A model generated the notes under the pieces. That model was not told the origin of the DNA. It was given only the letters and a program-made list of their open reading frames with translations, and did not search any database. Below are positions 42,650 through 50,632 of a stretch of 64,000 nt of DNA, piece after piece (positions within the stretch are counted from its first letter, which is position 1; every line of letters starts with the position of its first letter). This DNA is from Falsiroseomonas sp051859025. Its GTDB lineage: Bacteria; Pseudomonadota; Alphaproteobacteria; Acetobacterales; Acetobacteraceae. The position numbers were made by a program, and so were the translations under genes. The DNA lies in the NCBI RefSeq assembly GCF_051859025.1, contig NZ_JBHYGL010000012.1, positions 310,001 to 374,000 of the forward strand. Direction: 5' to 3'.

Positions 42650-43356
42650 AAGCCCGGCCGCAGCACGTAGCCGCGGTGGCGCACGGTCTGGACGAAGCGG
42701 GGCTCCCGCGGATCGGGCTCGATCTTGCGGCGCAGGCGTGTGACCTGCACGTCGATCGCGCGTTCGCCGGCCTCCGGCGTGCCGAGGGCGGCGGCGATCT
42801 CCTCCCGGCTCAGCACCTCGTTCGGGCGCTGGGCGAGGGCCAGCAGCAGGGATTGCTCGCCGCCGGTCAGCCGCACCACGCCTTCGGGGCCGCGCAGTTC
42901 GGCGCGCTGCGGGTCGAACCAGCGGGTGCCGATCTGCACCGGGCCGGCGCCGGTATCGGCGGGCGGCGGGGGGGGCGCGGCGCGGCGGAGGATGGTGCGG
43001 ATGCGCAGCGCCAGTTCGCGCGGGTCGAAGGGTTTTGCCAGATAGTCATCCACCCCCATCTCGAACCCGGCGACGCGGTCATCCGGGGCGCCGCGGGCGG
43101 TGAGCATGAGGATCGGCACTTCCGGCCCGTCCCGCCGCAGGCTTTCCGTCAGTTCCAGGCCGCTTTCTCCGGGCATCATGACGTCCAGCACCATCAGGTC
43201 GAAGCTGACGGCGGCCAGCGCGCGGCGGGCGGCGGCGGCATCGGCGGCGGCGGTTACGCGGAAGCCCTGCTCCGCCAGGAAGCGCTGCAGCAGGGCGCGC
43301 AGCCTGGCGTCGTCATCGACGACCAGGAGATGGGGCGCATCGGTGGTGGCGCTCAT
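42646..43356 (-). CDS. OmpR/PhoB-family response regulator (PetR-like)
   Basis: The 236-residue regulator has a receiver domain (D14/D15 pocket, phosphoacceptor D58 in LMVLDVMMPGESG, K in LAKPFDPRELALR) and a C-terminal winged helix (LTGGEQSLLLALAQRPNEVLSREE, VDVQVTRLRRKIEPDP-like, VQTVRHRGYVL). It starts 4 bases inside the end of the MarR-type gene and ends overlapping the kinase gene, giving a MarR-RR-kinase operon. The MarR-RR order is that of petP-petR in Rhodobacter capsulatus; the promoter targets here are unknown. Confidence 0.93.
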   Translation of the reverse strand: MSATTDAPHLLVVDDDARLRALLQRFLAEQGFRVTAAADAAAARRALAAVSFDLMVLDVMMPGESGLELTESLRRDGPEVPILMLTARGAPDDRVAGFEMGVDDYLAKPFDPRELALRIRTILRRAAPPPPPADTGAGPVQIGTRWFDPQRAELRGPEGVVRLTGGEQSLLLALAQRPNEVLSREEIAAALGTPEAGERAIDVQVTRLRRKIEPDPREPRFVQTVRHRGYVLRPGL

Positions 43357-43907
43357 CGCGGGGGCTCGGACTCCAGCCGTTCCAGGGCGGCGCGGGCATC
43401 CGCGCCCATCAGGCCGCGCATGACGCGGCGGAAGCCTTCCACCGCCTGGGGGCCGGCTTCGCGGTAGGCGCGCATCACCGTATCCCGCTGCCGTTCGAAC
43501 AGCTGGCGTTCCAGCGCCGCGCCCTTTTCGGTCAGGGAGAGCAGGCGCTGGCGGCGGTCGCTGCGCCCGGGGCTTTGCGTGACGAAGCCATCCTCCACCA
43601 GCGGCGTCAGCACGCGGCCGAGCGACTGCTTGGTGATGCCGAGGATGCCGAGCAGATCGCCCACCGTGATGCCGGGGCGCCGGCCGACGAAATGCAGCAC
43701 GCGGTGATGGGCGCGCCCCATGTCGAGTCCCGCCAGGATGGCATCCGCGCCGGCGGTGAAGTCCCGGTAGCCGAAGAACAGCAGGTCCTGCGCCAGGCGC
43801 AGCTCCTCCTCCCGCAGGAAGAGCAGGTTGCGCCCCGCGGTGGGGGCGGCGCTTCCCGGGTTTCCCTCGGGTGCAGCGCGCGCAACGATCTCGGGATCCA
43901 GCGGCAT
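43353..43907 (-). CDS. MarR-family regulator (PetP-like)
   Basis: The 184-residue protein has a winged-helix MarR core (ITVGDLLGILGITKQSLGRVLTPLVEDGFVTQSPGRSDRR) preceded by RAHHRVLHFVGRRPG. The N-terminal extension (LLFLREEELRLAQDLLFFGYRDF) fits PetP, which with PetR is needed for cytochrome bc1 and growth in R. capsulatus. No pet structural genes are present here. It leads the operon with the response regulator and kinase. Confidence 0.9.
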   Translation of the reverse strand: MPLDPEIVARAAPEGNPGSAAPTAGRNLLFLREEELRLAQDLLFFGYRDFTAGADAILAGLDMGRAHHRVLHFVGRRPGITVGDLLGILGITKQSLGRVLTPLVEDGFVTQSPGRSDRRQRLLSLTEKGAALERQLFERQRDTVMRAYREAGPQAVEGFRRVMRGLMGADARAALERLESEPPR

Positions 43908-44257
43908 GGGTGGTCAGCGTCCCCCTCGGCCCCGCTATCCGGCCCGCGGGCCCGGCCCAGCCGGCCCCCCCGATTCCGTCGCGCGGCGTTCGAGGCAGGA
44001 TATAGGACAAGGCAGGCCCGTGGAGTAGCGATGCTGCGCGAGGCGAAACGTGGCGCCCGGCCCCCCGCATTACGCCCCCAGGTTGCGTGGCAGGGTTGCG
44101 GTGGTCGCGGGGCTGCGCGCATCGCGATGCATACGACCCTTCACATCCGGACCAATTCGAGCAATGTAGTTAACGAATTCGTGAAGACGCGCCGTTTGGC
44201 GCGTAATGGTGATGGGTCCGGCATGCGAGCCGCCGGCAGGGGCAAGGAAAGGCCGGG
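43908..44257. promoter_or_regulatory. Divergent regulatory interval between petP-like and GNAT genes
   Basis: This 350-base stretch holds no convincing gene. An AT-rich core contains nested inverted repeats: AATTCG (44154-44159) with CGAATT (44174-44179), flanked by TTCAC (44140-44144) and GTGAA (44181-44185). This looks like an operator or promoter for one or both divergent units. A 46-residue plus-strand frame crosses it and runs into the GNAT gene, but its composition does not look coding. Confidence 0.5.
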
Positions 44258-44782
44258 ATGGCGCTGAGATTGCGGAGCGCGCGGGGTAGTGATGCGTCGG
44301 TGATCGCGGATCTTCATATCGCGTCGTGGCGTGATGCCTATCGGGACATTCTTCCCGCCGATTTCCTGGCGAACGGCATCGAGGCGGAACTCGGCCCCCA
44401 TTGGGCCGCGACGCTCAGCGGGCGCCGGCGGGCCGGCGCCGTCATCGTCGCCATGGCGGGCCGGCACCTCGCCGGCTTCGTGGCGGCCTGGCGGGATGGC
44501 GTGAACTGCCATGTGGACAATCTGCATGTACGGCCGGGGATGCGGAATGCCGGCATTGGCCGCGCCCTGCTGGGCTTCGCGGCGCAGCGCCTGCAGGACC
44601 AGGGGACGGTGACGGCCGATCTCTGGGTCATCGCCGCCAACCAGGGGGCGCTGCGCTTCTACCTCTCGCTCGGCGCGGAAGTGGATGCGCCGACCCAGCG
44701 GGAGACCTTCGGCCAGGTGGTCATCGACCGCCGGGTCCATTGGCCGAGCATCACGACCCTGATCGCCGCCTGCGCGCGATGA
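44258..44782 (+). CDS. GNAT family N-acetyltransferase (first of tandem pair)
   Basis: The 174-residue protein has the GNAT fold: RSARGSDASVIADLHIASWRDAYRDILPADFL, the acetyl-CoA pyrophosphate loop VRPGMRNAGIGRALLGFA, and NQGALRFYLSLGAEV. It transfers an acetyl group from acetyl-CoA to an unidentified amine. Its stop overlaps the start of a second, related GNAT gene (ATGA), suggesting a tandem duplication. Confidence 0.9.
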   Translation: MALRLRSARGSDASVIADLHIASWRDAYRDILPADFLANGIEAELGPHWAATLSGRRRAGAVIVAMAGRHLAGFVAAWRDGVNCHVDNLHVRPGMRNAGIGRALLGFAAQRLQDQGTVTADLWVIAANQGALRFYLSLGAEVDAPTQRETFGQVVIDRRVHWPSITTLIAACAR

Positions 44783-45285
44783 TCCTGCGGCCGGCGGGCC
44801 CCGCGGATGCGGCGGCGATCGCCGGATTGCTGGCAGCGTCGTGGCGGGATGCCTATGCCGGGCTGCTGCCCGCGGAGGTGCTGGCCGGCACGCGCGACCG
44901 CCTGCTGCCGGAATGGCAGGCCCTGCTGGCCGCGCCGCCGGGCATCATCCTGGTGGCGGAAGAATCTGGTGCGCTGCACGGCATGGTGGCCCTCTGGCTG
45001 CGGGGGGAGGAAGCCTATCTCGACAGCCTGCATGTCGCCCCCGCCGACCGAGGCGGCGGAGTAGGCCGCCGCCTGCTGGCCGAGGCGATGCGGCAGGCCC
45101 TGGCGGCCGGCGCCCGGCGCGCCGCGCTTCGCGTGATCGAGGGGAATGACGGCGCGATCCGCTTCTACACCCGCCTCGGCGCCCGGATCGGCGCGCCGGA
45201 GGCCGGGGAGGTTGCGGGCCATCCCGTGCGGCTGCTGCGGCTGCATGTCGACGACCTGTCCGCGCTGGTCCTGGCCGCGGGGTGA
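44779..45285 (+). CDS. GNAT family N-acetyltransferase (second of tandem pair)
   Basis: The 168-residue protein has the same layout as its neighbour: LRPAGPADAAAIAGLLAASWRDAYAGLLPAEVL, the CoA loop VAPADRGGGVGRRLLAEA, and NDGAIRFYTRLGARI. The shared SWRDAY and LPAE/D segments indicate common origin. It is translationally coupled to the first copy. The substrate is not evident. Confidence 0.9.
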   Translation: MILRPAGPADAAAIAGLLAASWRDAYAGLLPAEVLAGTRDRLLPEWQALLAAPPGIILVAEESGALHGMVALWLRGEEAYLDSLHVAPADRGGGVGRRLLAEAMRQALAAGARRAALRVIEGNDGAIRFYTRLGARIGAPEAGEVAGHPVRLLRLHVDDLSALVLAAG

Positions 45286-45346
45286 AGAATGCTTGCCCCG
45301 GGCGGCGCCGATGGTTAGTCTGCGCCGGAACATATAGGAAACATCC

Positions 45347-45700
45347 ATGTCCATCCGCGAGATCGCCGAAGCCTTCGCGCAGCTCTGCAAGGACGGACGG
45401 CACGAGGAGGCGGGGGAGCGCTTCTGGGCGGATAGCGTGGTGAGCCGGGAGGCGATGGAGGGCCCCATGGCCGTCATCAGCGGCCGCGCCGCCGTGAAGG
45501 CCAAGTCCGAGTGGTGGTACGCCAACCACACGGTGCATGAGGTGACGACCGAGGGCCCCTTCATCCACGGCGAACAGTTCGCGCTGCGCTTCAGCATGGA
45601 CATCACGGCGCGGGAGAGCGGGCAGCGCATCCAGGCGACGGAGATCGGCCTCTACACCGTGGCGGATGGCAAGGTGGTGGAGGAACGCTTCTTCTACTGA
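45347..45700 (+). CDS. SnoaL/NTF2-like small protein
   Basis: The 117-residue protein has an NTF2-like alpha+beta fold: REIAEAFAQLCKDGRHEEAGERFWADSVVSREA, GRAAVKAKSEWWYANH, and strands ending IGLYTVADGKVVEERFFY. Many such proteins are small hydrolases, isomerases or ligand binders; this subgroup has no assigned reaction. AGGAAA precedes the ATG. It converges on the membrane protein gene, 6 bases away. Confidence 0.8.
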   Translation: MSIREIAEAFAQLCKDGRHEEAGERFWADSVVSREAMEGPMAVISGRAAVKAKSEWWYANHTVHEVTTEGPFIHGEQFALRFSMDITARESGQRIQATEIGLYTVADGKVVEERFFY

Positions 45701-45706
45701 CGGTTC

Positions 45707-47035
45707 CTACTGGCGGCTGGGCGCCAGCGGGCCCGCCGCGCGCGGCATCAGCGCCAGCCCGACCGCCAGCGGCAGCAGCCAGGCGATGCGGGCCTGGTAG
45801 CGGTGATGCGGCTTGGACAGCGCGCCGGCCGCCACCGCATTCGCCAGCAGCGCCACCAGCGCGATGGCCAGCAGCGCGGCGGCCGGGGATCCCCGGCGCC
45901 GCCACAGCAGCCAGGGCGCCAGCAGGGCGCAGCCCAGCAGCACGGGGATGTGCGGCAGCAGGAAGGGCTCCGCCAAGGCGGGCAGGGTGCCGCGCATCTG
46001 CGCGCCTGCATCGAAGGCGGCCAGTTCCTCCGGCGGGAAGTGGCCGGCGATGGGGCGGCGGGCGGACAGGGCCAAATGGTCATCCACCAGCGTGTCGCCC
46101 ACCGCGGTCTTCAGCAGCTGCGACACCGCATTGCGCAGCGCGGCCAGGGCGACGTCGCCGGGGTGGGCGGCCAGCGTCTCCGCGATGATGGCCTGCGCCT
46201 CCCGCGCCCCCTGCATCGCGCCCATCGGGCGGGGGCTGCCATCGGCTTCGATGTTCAGCGGGCTGCCGGGGTCCCAGAGGAATTCGTCGCTGTCGATCGG
46301 CAGGCGGTCCGCGAAGGCGCAGAGGTGCCAGCCCGCCGCCGGGCAGCGATCCCGGATGAGGGTGGCGGCCGGCCCATCCGCCTGCAACCGGGCCAGCAGG
46401 AAGGCGGCGCCGTGCGGGGAGGGGGTGAAGCGATCGAAGGCGACCCAATTCGCCAGGCACAGCAGCAGCACGGCCAGCACCGCCGGCGCCGTTGCCCGCA
46501 GCACCGGGCCGAGCCGCCAGGCCAGCAGCAGGATCACCGCCAGCACCGCCACGACCGTGGGCAAATGGGATAGGTGGGCGGCGATGAACAGCGTCGCCAG
46601 GCCGCCCACCCACCAGGATTCGCGCGGCGAAAGCCCCCCGAAGGCCAGCAGGAACAGCGCCAGCGGCACCAGCGCCGTGAAGGCATCCGGCATCAGCGTC
46701 GCCAGGAACCAGGGCGCGGCGGTCAGCCCGGCCAGGCCCGCGCAGGCCAGCAGGTGCCAGCCCGGCCCCGCCTGTCCCCGCACCGCCCGCTGCGCCAGCC
46801 AGACCAGATGCGACGCGATCAGCCCCTGCGCCGCTAGCGGGCCCCAGAGCGAGCGTTCCCAATGGAACAGGTGCAGGAAGGGGCCATAGGCCTGGGTCTT
46901 GTCCCAGGGCACCTCGGGCGCGGTGGTATGCATGAGGTAGGAGACGGTGTCGATGAAGACCAGCGGGTAGTGGTTCAGCCCCGCCGGCCAGACCAGCATC
47001 GCGGCGCCCAGCAGCACCGCCAGCAGCGCCGTCAC
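45707..47035 (-). CDS. Uncharacterised polytopic membrane protein (paralogue 2)
   Basis: The 442-residue protein has many predicted membrane segments and one large hydrophilic region (about residues 195-345). The hydrophilic region contains SPHGAAFLLARLQADGPAA, IRDRCPAAGWHLCAFADRL and DSDEFLWDPGSPLN, with a Cys pair that could form a disulfide. It is clearly paralogous to its upstream neighbour, sharing LLHLFHW-like, LMPDxF, HLSHLP, GDTLVD and GALSKPHxRY segments. GT-C glycosyltransferase-like topology is possible, but no catalytic motif is recognised. Start and stop overlaps couple it to the paralogue. Confidence 0.75.
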   Translation of the reverse strand: MTALLAVLLGAAMLVWPAGLNHYPLVFIDTVSYLMHTTAPEVPWDKTQAYGPFLHLFHWERSLWGPLAAQGLIASHLVWLAQRAVRGQAGPGWHLLACAGLAGLTAAPWFLATLMPDAFTALVPLALFLLAFGGLSPRESWWVGGLATLFIAAHLSHLPTVVAVLAVILLLAWRLGPVLRATAPAVLAVLLLCLANWVAFDRFTPSPHGAAFLLARLQADGPAATLIRDRCPAAGWHLCAFADRLPIDSDEFLWDPGSPLNIEADGSPRPMGAMQGAREAQAIIAETLAAHPGDVALAALRNAVSQLLKTAVGDTLVDDHLALSARRPIAGHFPPEELAAFDAGAQMRGTLPALAEPFLLPHIPVLLGCALLAPWLLWRRRGSPAAALLAIALVALLANAVAAGALSKPHHRYQARIAWLLPLAVGLALMPRAAGPLAPSRQ

Positions 47036-48402
47036 CCCTGGGCTCCAGGGGGGGGGAAGGCGGGGCGCCTCGGCAGCAATGCCAGCCCGGCGATGACGGG
47101 CATCAGCCAGAGGATTCGCGCCTCATACCGCAGATGCGGCTTGGACAGGGCGCCGGTGGCGAAGGCGTTGGCGGAGACGCCGACCAGCACGCCGAGCACC
47201 AGGCCGAGCCGGCGGACCTCCCCCACCTTCGCCGCCCGCCACCAGGCCAGCAGCGCGAGGACCGCGCCCAGCAGCAGAACAGGGGCGTGCGGCCACAGGA
47301 AGGGCGCCGCCGCCGCCGGCAACAGCCCCCGGGGTTGCAAGGCGCCGTCATAGGTCGCGAGTTCGCCGGCGGGGAAAGCCTCCGCGATGCGGGGGCGGAC
47401 GGCGGCGGCCAGGTGGCTGTCCACCAGCGTGTCCCCCGCCAGCGCCAGGGTGAATTGCCGCAGCGTGTTGCCGATCATCGCCCGCGCGACCTCGACGGGG
47501 CGCGTGCGCAGCGTCTCCCCCACGATGGCGCCGGCCTCGGCGGAGAGCATCGCGCCACCAAGGAAGCGGGGCGTGCCATCGGCGGCGCGGTTCACGGGGC
47601 TGTCCGCATCCCAGAGGAAGGCGTCGCTGTCCATCGGCAGGCGGTCGGCGAAGGCGCAGAGATACCAGCCGGATTCGGGGCAGCGGTCCCGGATGACGGC
47701 GGCGGCGGGGCCATCCGCCTGGAGGCGCGCCAGCGCGAAGGTGGCGCCATGCGGGGACAGCGCGGCCCGGCCATGCAGCCAGGCATTGCTGCCCGCCAGG
47801 ATCACCACCGCCACCATCACCGGCGCCGCCACGCGGAGAACCGGCGCGATGCGCCGGGCGACCAGCGCCACCAGCACCGCGACCGCGGCGGCCAGCGGCA
47901 GGTGGGACAGGTGCGCGGCGATGCCGATGGCGGCGACCAGGCCGAGCCACAATGCCTCCCCCCGCGAAAGCCGGTCCCGCGCGAAGCCCAGCAGCAGCAG
48001 CGCCAGCAGCACGGCGGGGGCGAAGACGTCGGGCATCAGCAGGGCGATGGTGAAGGGCGCGGTCGTCAGCGCCGCCGCGGCCGCGCAGGCCAGCAGGTGC
48101 ACGCCCGGGGTGGCCTGGCCGCGCAGCGCGCGCTGCGCCAGCCACAGCAGGTGCGACAGCATCAGCCCTTGCGCCAGCACCGGCCCCCAGAGCGAGATGC
48201 GCCAGTGGAACAGGTGCAGGAGCGGCCCATAGACATGCGGCTTGTCCCAGATCACCAGCGGGCCGGAGGGCGCCGGCGCGGTCTGGTGCAGGAAGGCGCC
48301 GGTATCGCTGAAGACCAGCGGATAGCCGTTCAGGAAGGCGGGCCACACCAGCAGCAGGGCGCCCAGCACCAGCCAGGCGAGGCTAGCCAGGCGGCGGATC
48401 AA
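47032..48402 (-). CDS. Uncharacterised polytopic membrane protein (paralogue 1)
   Basis: The 456-residue protein has the same topology as the next gene: hydrophobic segments at both ends and an extracytoplasmic region with SPHGATFALARLQADGPAA, IRDRCPESGWYLCAFADRL and DSDAFLWDADSPVN. Conserved acidic residues (LPxDSDxFLWD) and two cysteines suggest a functional site outside the membrane. Its start overlaps the moaE stop, so the pair is at the end of the uvrC-pgsA-moaD-moaE unit. The function is unknown. Confidence 0.75.
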   Translation of the reverse strand: MIRRLASLAWLVLGALLLVWPAFLNGYPLVFSDTGAFLHQTAPAPSGPLVIWDKPHVYGPLLHLFHWRISLWGPVLAQGLMLSHLLWLAQRALRGQATPGVHLLACAAAAALTTAPFTIALLMPDVFAPAVLLALLLLGFARDRLSRGEALWLGLVAAIGIAAHLSHLPLAAAVAVLVALVARRIAPVLRVAAPVMVAVVILAGSNAWLHGRAALSPHGATFALARLQADGPAAAVIRDRCPESGWYLCAFADRLPMDSDAFLWDADSPVNRAADGTPRFLGGAMLSAEAGAIVGETLRTRPVEVARAMIGNTLRQFTLALAGDTLVDSHLAAAVRPRIAEAFPAGELATYDGALQPRGLLPAAAAPFLWPHAPVLLLGAVLALLAWWRAAKVGEVRRLGLVLGVLVGVSANAFATGALSKPHLRYEARILWLMPVIAGLALLPRRPAFPPPGAQG

Positions 48403-48866
48403 TTCCCCATCTGCCAGCGGGCGCTGGCCGCGTCGTCGCTGGCCTTGGCCTCCACCCAGCGGGTCGAGCCGCCGGCGAATTCCTCCCGCTTCCAGAAGGG
48501 CGCGCCGGTCTTCAGCCAGTCGATCAGGAAGGCGCAGGATTCCAGCGCCGCGGCGCGGTGGGCGGAAGCGGTCAGGACCAGCACGATGCCCTGCCCGGGC
48601 AGGATGCGGCCGACGCGGTGGATCACGGTGCAGCCGGTCAGCGGCCAGCGGGCACAGGCCTCCGCCGCGATCTTCGCCAGCGCCCGCTCCGTCATGCCGG
48701 GGTAGTGTTCCAGCACGAGGGCGGAGAGCCCGTCATCGCCCCGGCAGACACCGACGAAGCTGGCGATGCCGCCGACATCGATGCGGCCGTCGGACAGGCG
48801 CGCGGTTTCCGCCGCCAGGTCGAAGCCCGCTTCCTGGACGCACACCCTCGGCGTGACGGTGGCCAT
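48399..48866 (-). CDS. moaE: Molybdopterin synthase catalytic subunit
   Basis: The 155-residue MoaE transfers sulfur from MoaD thiocarboxylate to cyclic pyranopterin monophosphate. It shows IASFVGVCRGDDG, EHYPGMTERAL, HRVGRILPG, SAHRAAALESC and the lysine of PFWKREEF. It lies 2 bases after moaD. Confidence 0.95.
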   Translation of the reverse strand: MATVTPRVCVQEAGFDLAAETARLSDGRIDVGGIASFVGVCRGDDGLSALVLEHYPGMTERALAKIAAEACARWPLTGCTVIHRVGRILPGQGIVLVLTASAHRAAALESCAFLIDWLKTGAPFWKREEFAGGSTRWVEAKASDDAASARWQMGN

Positions 48867-48868
48867 GG

Positions 48869-49120
48869 TCAGCCGCCGGTCACGGGCGGGAAGAAGGCGA
48901 CCTCATCGCCCGGCGCCACCGGGGTCTCGGGCGGGGCGAATTCCTGGTTCACCGCCGCGCGCACCTGGCGCGGATCGGCGAAGGCCTGGGCGTGGCCGGG
49001 GCTGCGCTGCGCCAGCCAGGCGACCAGCCCGGCCACGTCCCGCACCTCGGCCGGCGGGGAGACATCCTCCTCCGCCAGCCCGATCCGCTGCCGCACCCAG
49101 GCGAAATACAGGACCTTCAA
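48869..49120 (-). CDS. moaD: Molybdopterin synthase sulfur-carrier subunit
   Basis: The 83-residue ubiquitin-like protein ends in the required Gly-Gly (PPVTGG), which is adenylated and thiocarboxylated by MoeB/MoaZ-type enzymes. The start KVLYFAWVRQRIGLAEE and the AVNQEFAPPETPVAPGDEVAFFPP segment are typical. It is directly followed by moaE. Confidence 0.95.
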   Translation of the reverse strand: MKVLYFAWVRQRIGLAEEDVSPPAEVRDVAGLVAWLAQRSPGHAQAFADPRQVRAAVNQEFAPPETPVAPGDEVAFFPPVTGG

Positions 49121-49150
49121 TACGCCACCCTGCCCGTCAGTAAGGGGTGC

Positions 49151-49855
49151 TCAGTTCGGCACGATGCGGGTGCTGGTGCGGCCATCCGGGCCGATCCAGG
49201 TTTCCACATTGCCGTCGCGCACCACGGCGCCGCCGCCCTGCGGGCCGGTGAAGCCCTGCACGCGGGCAGTGCCGGCCGTGCCCGTGGCCGCCTGGCCGGA
49301 GGGGCTGGTCAGCGCCCGGCCCTCGACGCGGGAAGGGGGCGGGGAAAGCGCACCAGGCGCCGCCGGCACCGCGGGGCTGCGGGCGAAATCGCCTGGCGCG
49401 CCGGGGCTGGCCGGCGGGGTCGAGGACCCGCGCCGCGCCGGCCGGTCGCCCGGCGTCGCCACCGGGGAGGCGGCGGGGGAGGCGCCATCGATCAGGGAGG
49501 GGCGGTAGTCCGGGATGTTGCGCATCGCCTCATCCGGCCCGCCCAGCAGCGTCGGCCGCGGGGCCTCGGCCGCCGGCCAGACATTGCCGGCTTCCGGCAC
49601 CAGCGGTTCCACCGTCGGATCGGAGCCGCGCACCCGCTGCACCGTCAGGCTGTCGGAGGCCACCACATTGGTCGGGCCCATGAAGGGCGACCAGAGGCTG
49701 TCGAAGCCGGCGGAGATGCTGGAGCCGACCGAGGAGAGGTCACCCGAGCAGGCGGTGGCCAGCAGGGCGAGGCCCAGCACCGGGGATGGCAGCCGCCCGC
49801 GCCGTGGGGCTGGGGGGGAGGCGGAGGGGAGGGTGGTCGAAGGGGCGGCGGCCAT
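49151..49855 (-). CDS. Hypothetical lipoprotein, proline/serine-rich
   Basis: The product of about 234 residues has a signal sequence ending in lipobox LLATAC (Cys36), then a low-complexity Pro/Ser/Ala region. A short ordered C-terminal segment follows (GGAVVRDGNVETWIGPDGRTSTRIVPN). The start at 49855 has GGGAG nearby; ATG 49903 is an alternative. It lies between pgsA and moaD on the same strand. No family is recognised. Confidence 0.68.
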   Translation of the reverse strand: MAAAPSTTLPSASPPAPRRGRLPSPVLGLALLATACSGDLSSVGSSISAGFDSLWSPFMGPTNVVASDSLTVQRVRGSDPTVEPLVPEAGNVWPAAEAPRPTLLGGPDEAMRNIPDYRPSLIDGASPAASPVATPGDRPARRGSSTPPASPGAPGDFARSPAVPAAPGALSPPPSRVEGRALTSPSGQAATGTAGTARVQGFTGPQGGGAVVRDGNVETWIGPDGRTSTRIVPN

Positions 49856-49936
49856 GACGGCTCCCGTGATCGCGGTGTTCAGGGCGAAGATGCGCTGCAG
49901 CATGCCAAGCCTCAAGGGGGCAAGCCTCAAGGCCCA

Positions 49937-50575
49937 TCAGTGCAATGGTGTCTGGGCGGGCTGCGCGCCGGCATCCCGCGGCACCTCCCGGGTTGGGGGC
50001 GTCGCGGCGCCGGTGACGTGGCGGAGCCCGGCCTGGAGATAGTCCCACCCCGTCAGCAACGTCAGCACCGCGGCCGTCCACAGCATCAACTCCCCGATCA
50101 GGGACACCGGCAGCCAGCCAAGCCAGACGAGGGGGGAGGCCGAATCGCCCGCCAGCAACGTGCCGAGCGCGCCCATCTGGAAGCCGGTCTTCCATTTCGC
50201 GAGCTTGGTGACCGGCAGGCCGACCGACAGCCCCGCCAGGTATTCGCGCAGCCCGCTGACCAGGATTTCCCGCAGCAGGATGACGATGGCGGGGAACAGC
50301 CCGAAATCGGTCAGGCGCCCCATCCCCGCCAGCAGCATCAGCGCGGCGCCCACCAGCAGCTTGTCCGCGATCGGGTCCAGCATCCGGCCGAAATCGCTGA
50401 TCTGCTGCCGGCTGCGGGCCAGCTTGCCGTCGAAATAATCGGTGATGGCGGCCAGGGAGAAGACGATGCAGGCCGCCAGATCCGCCCAGGGCTCGCGGAT
50501 GGCCGCGAAGACCACCAGCAGCGGGATGGCGGCGATGCGCGACAGTGTCAGCAGGTTGGGCAGGTCTGTCGGCAC
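49937..50575 (-). CDS. pgsA: CDP-diacylglycerol-glycerol-3-phosphate 3-phosphatidyltransferase
   Basis: The 212-residue membrane enzyme makes phosphatidylglycerol phosphate. The CDP-alcohol phosphotransferase signature is complete: DGKLAR then G and two Asp (DFGRMLDPIADK). NLLTLSRIAAIPLLVV at the N-terminus is typical of PgsA. A short variable tail extends the C-terminus. It follows uvrC by 57 bases, the usual order. Confidence 0.94.
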   Translation of the reverse strand: MPTDLPNLLTLSRIAAIPLLVVFAAIREPWADLAACIVFSLAAITDYFDGKLARSRQQISDFGRMLDPIADKLLVGAALMLLAGMGRLTDFGLFPAIVILLREILVSGLREYLAGLSVGLPVTKLAKWKTGFQMGALGTLLAGDSASPLVWLGWLPVSLIGELMLWTAAVLTLLTGWDYLQAGLRHVTGAATPPTREVPRDAGAQPAQTPLH

Positions 50576-50632
50576 GCGATCATCCGGCCCCGGAAGGGGC
50601 GCTGGCTGTGGGGCGGGGGGGGGCGGCGAGGG

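Noticed and set aside
44128..44268. 46-residue frame leading into the GNAT gene
   Set aside because: It crosses the AT-rich operator region, with no ribosome-binding site or protein-like pattern; more likely a leader.
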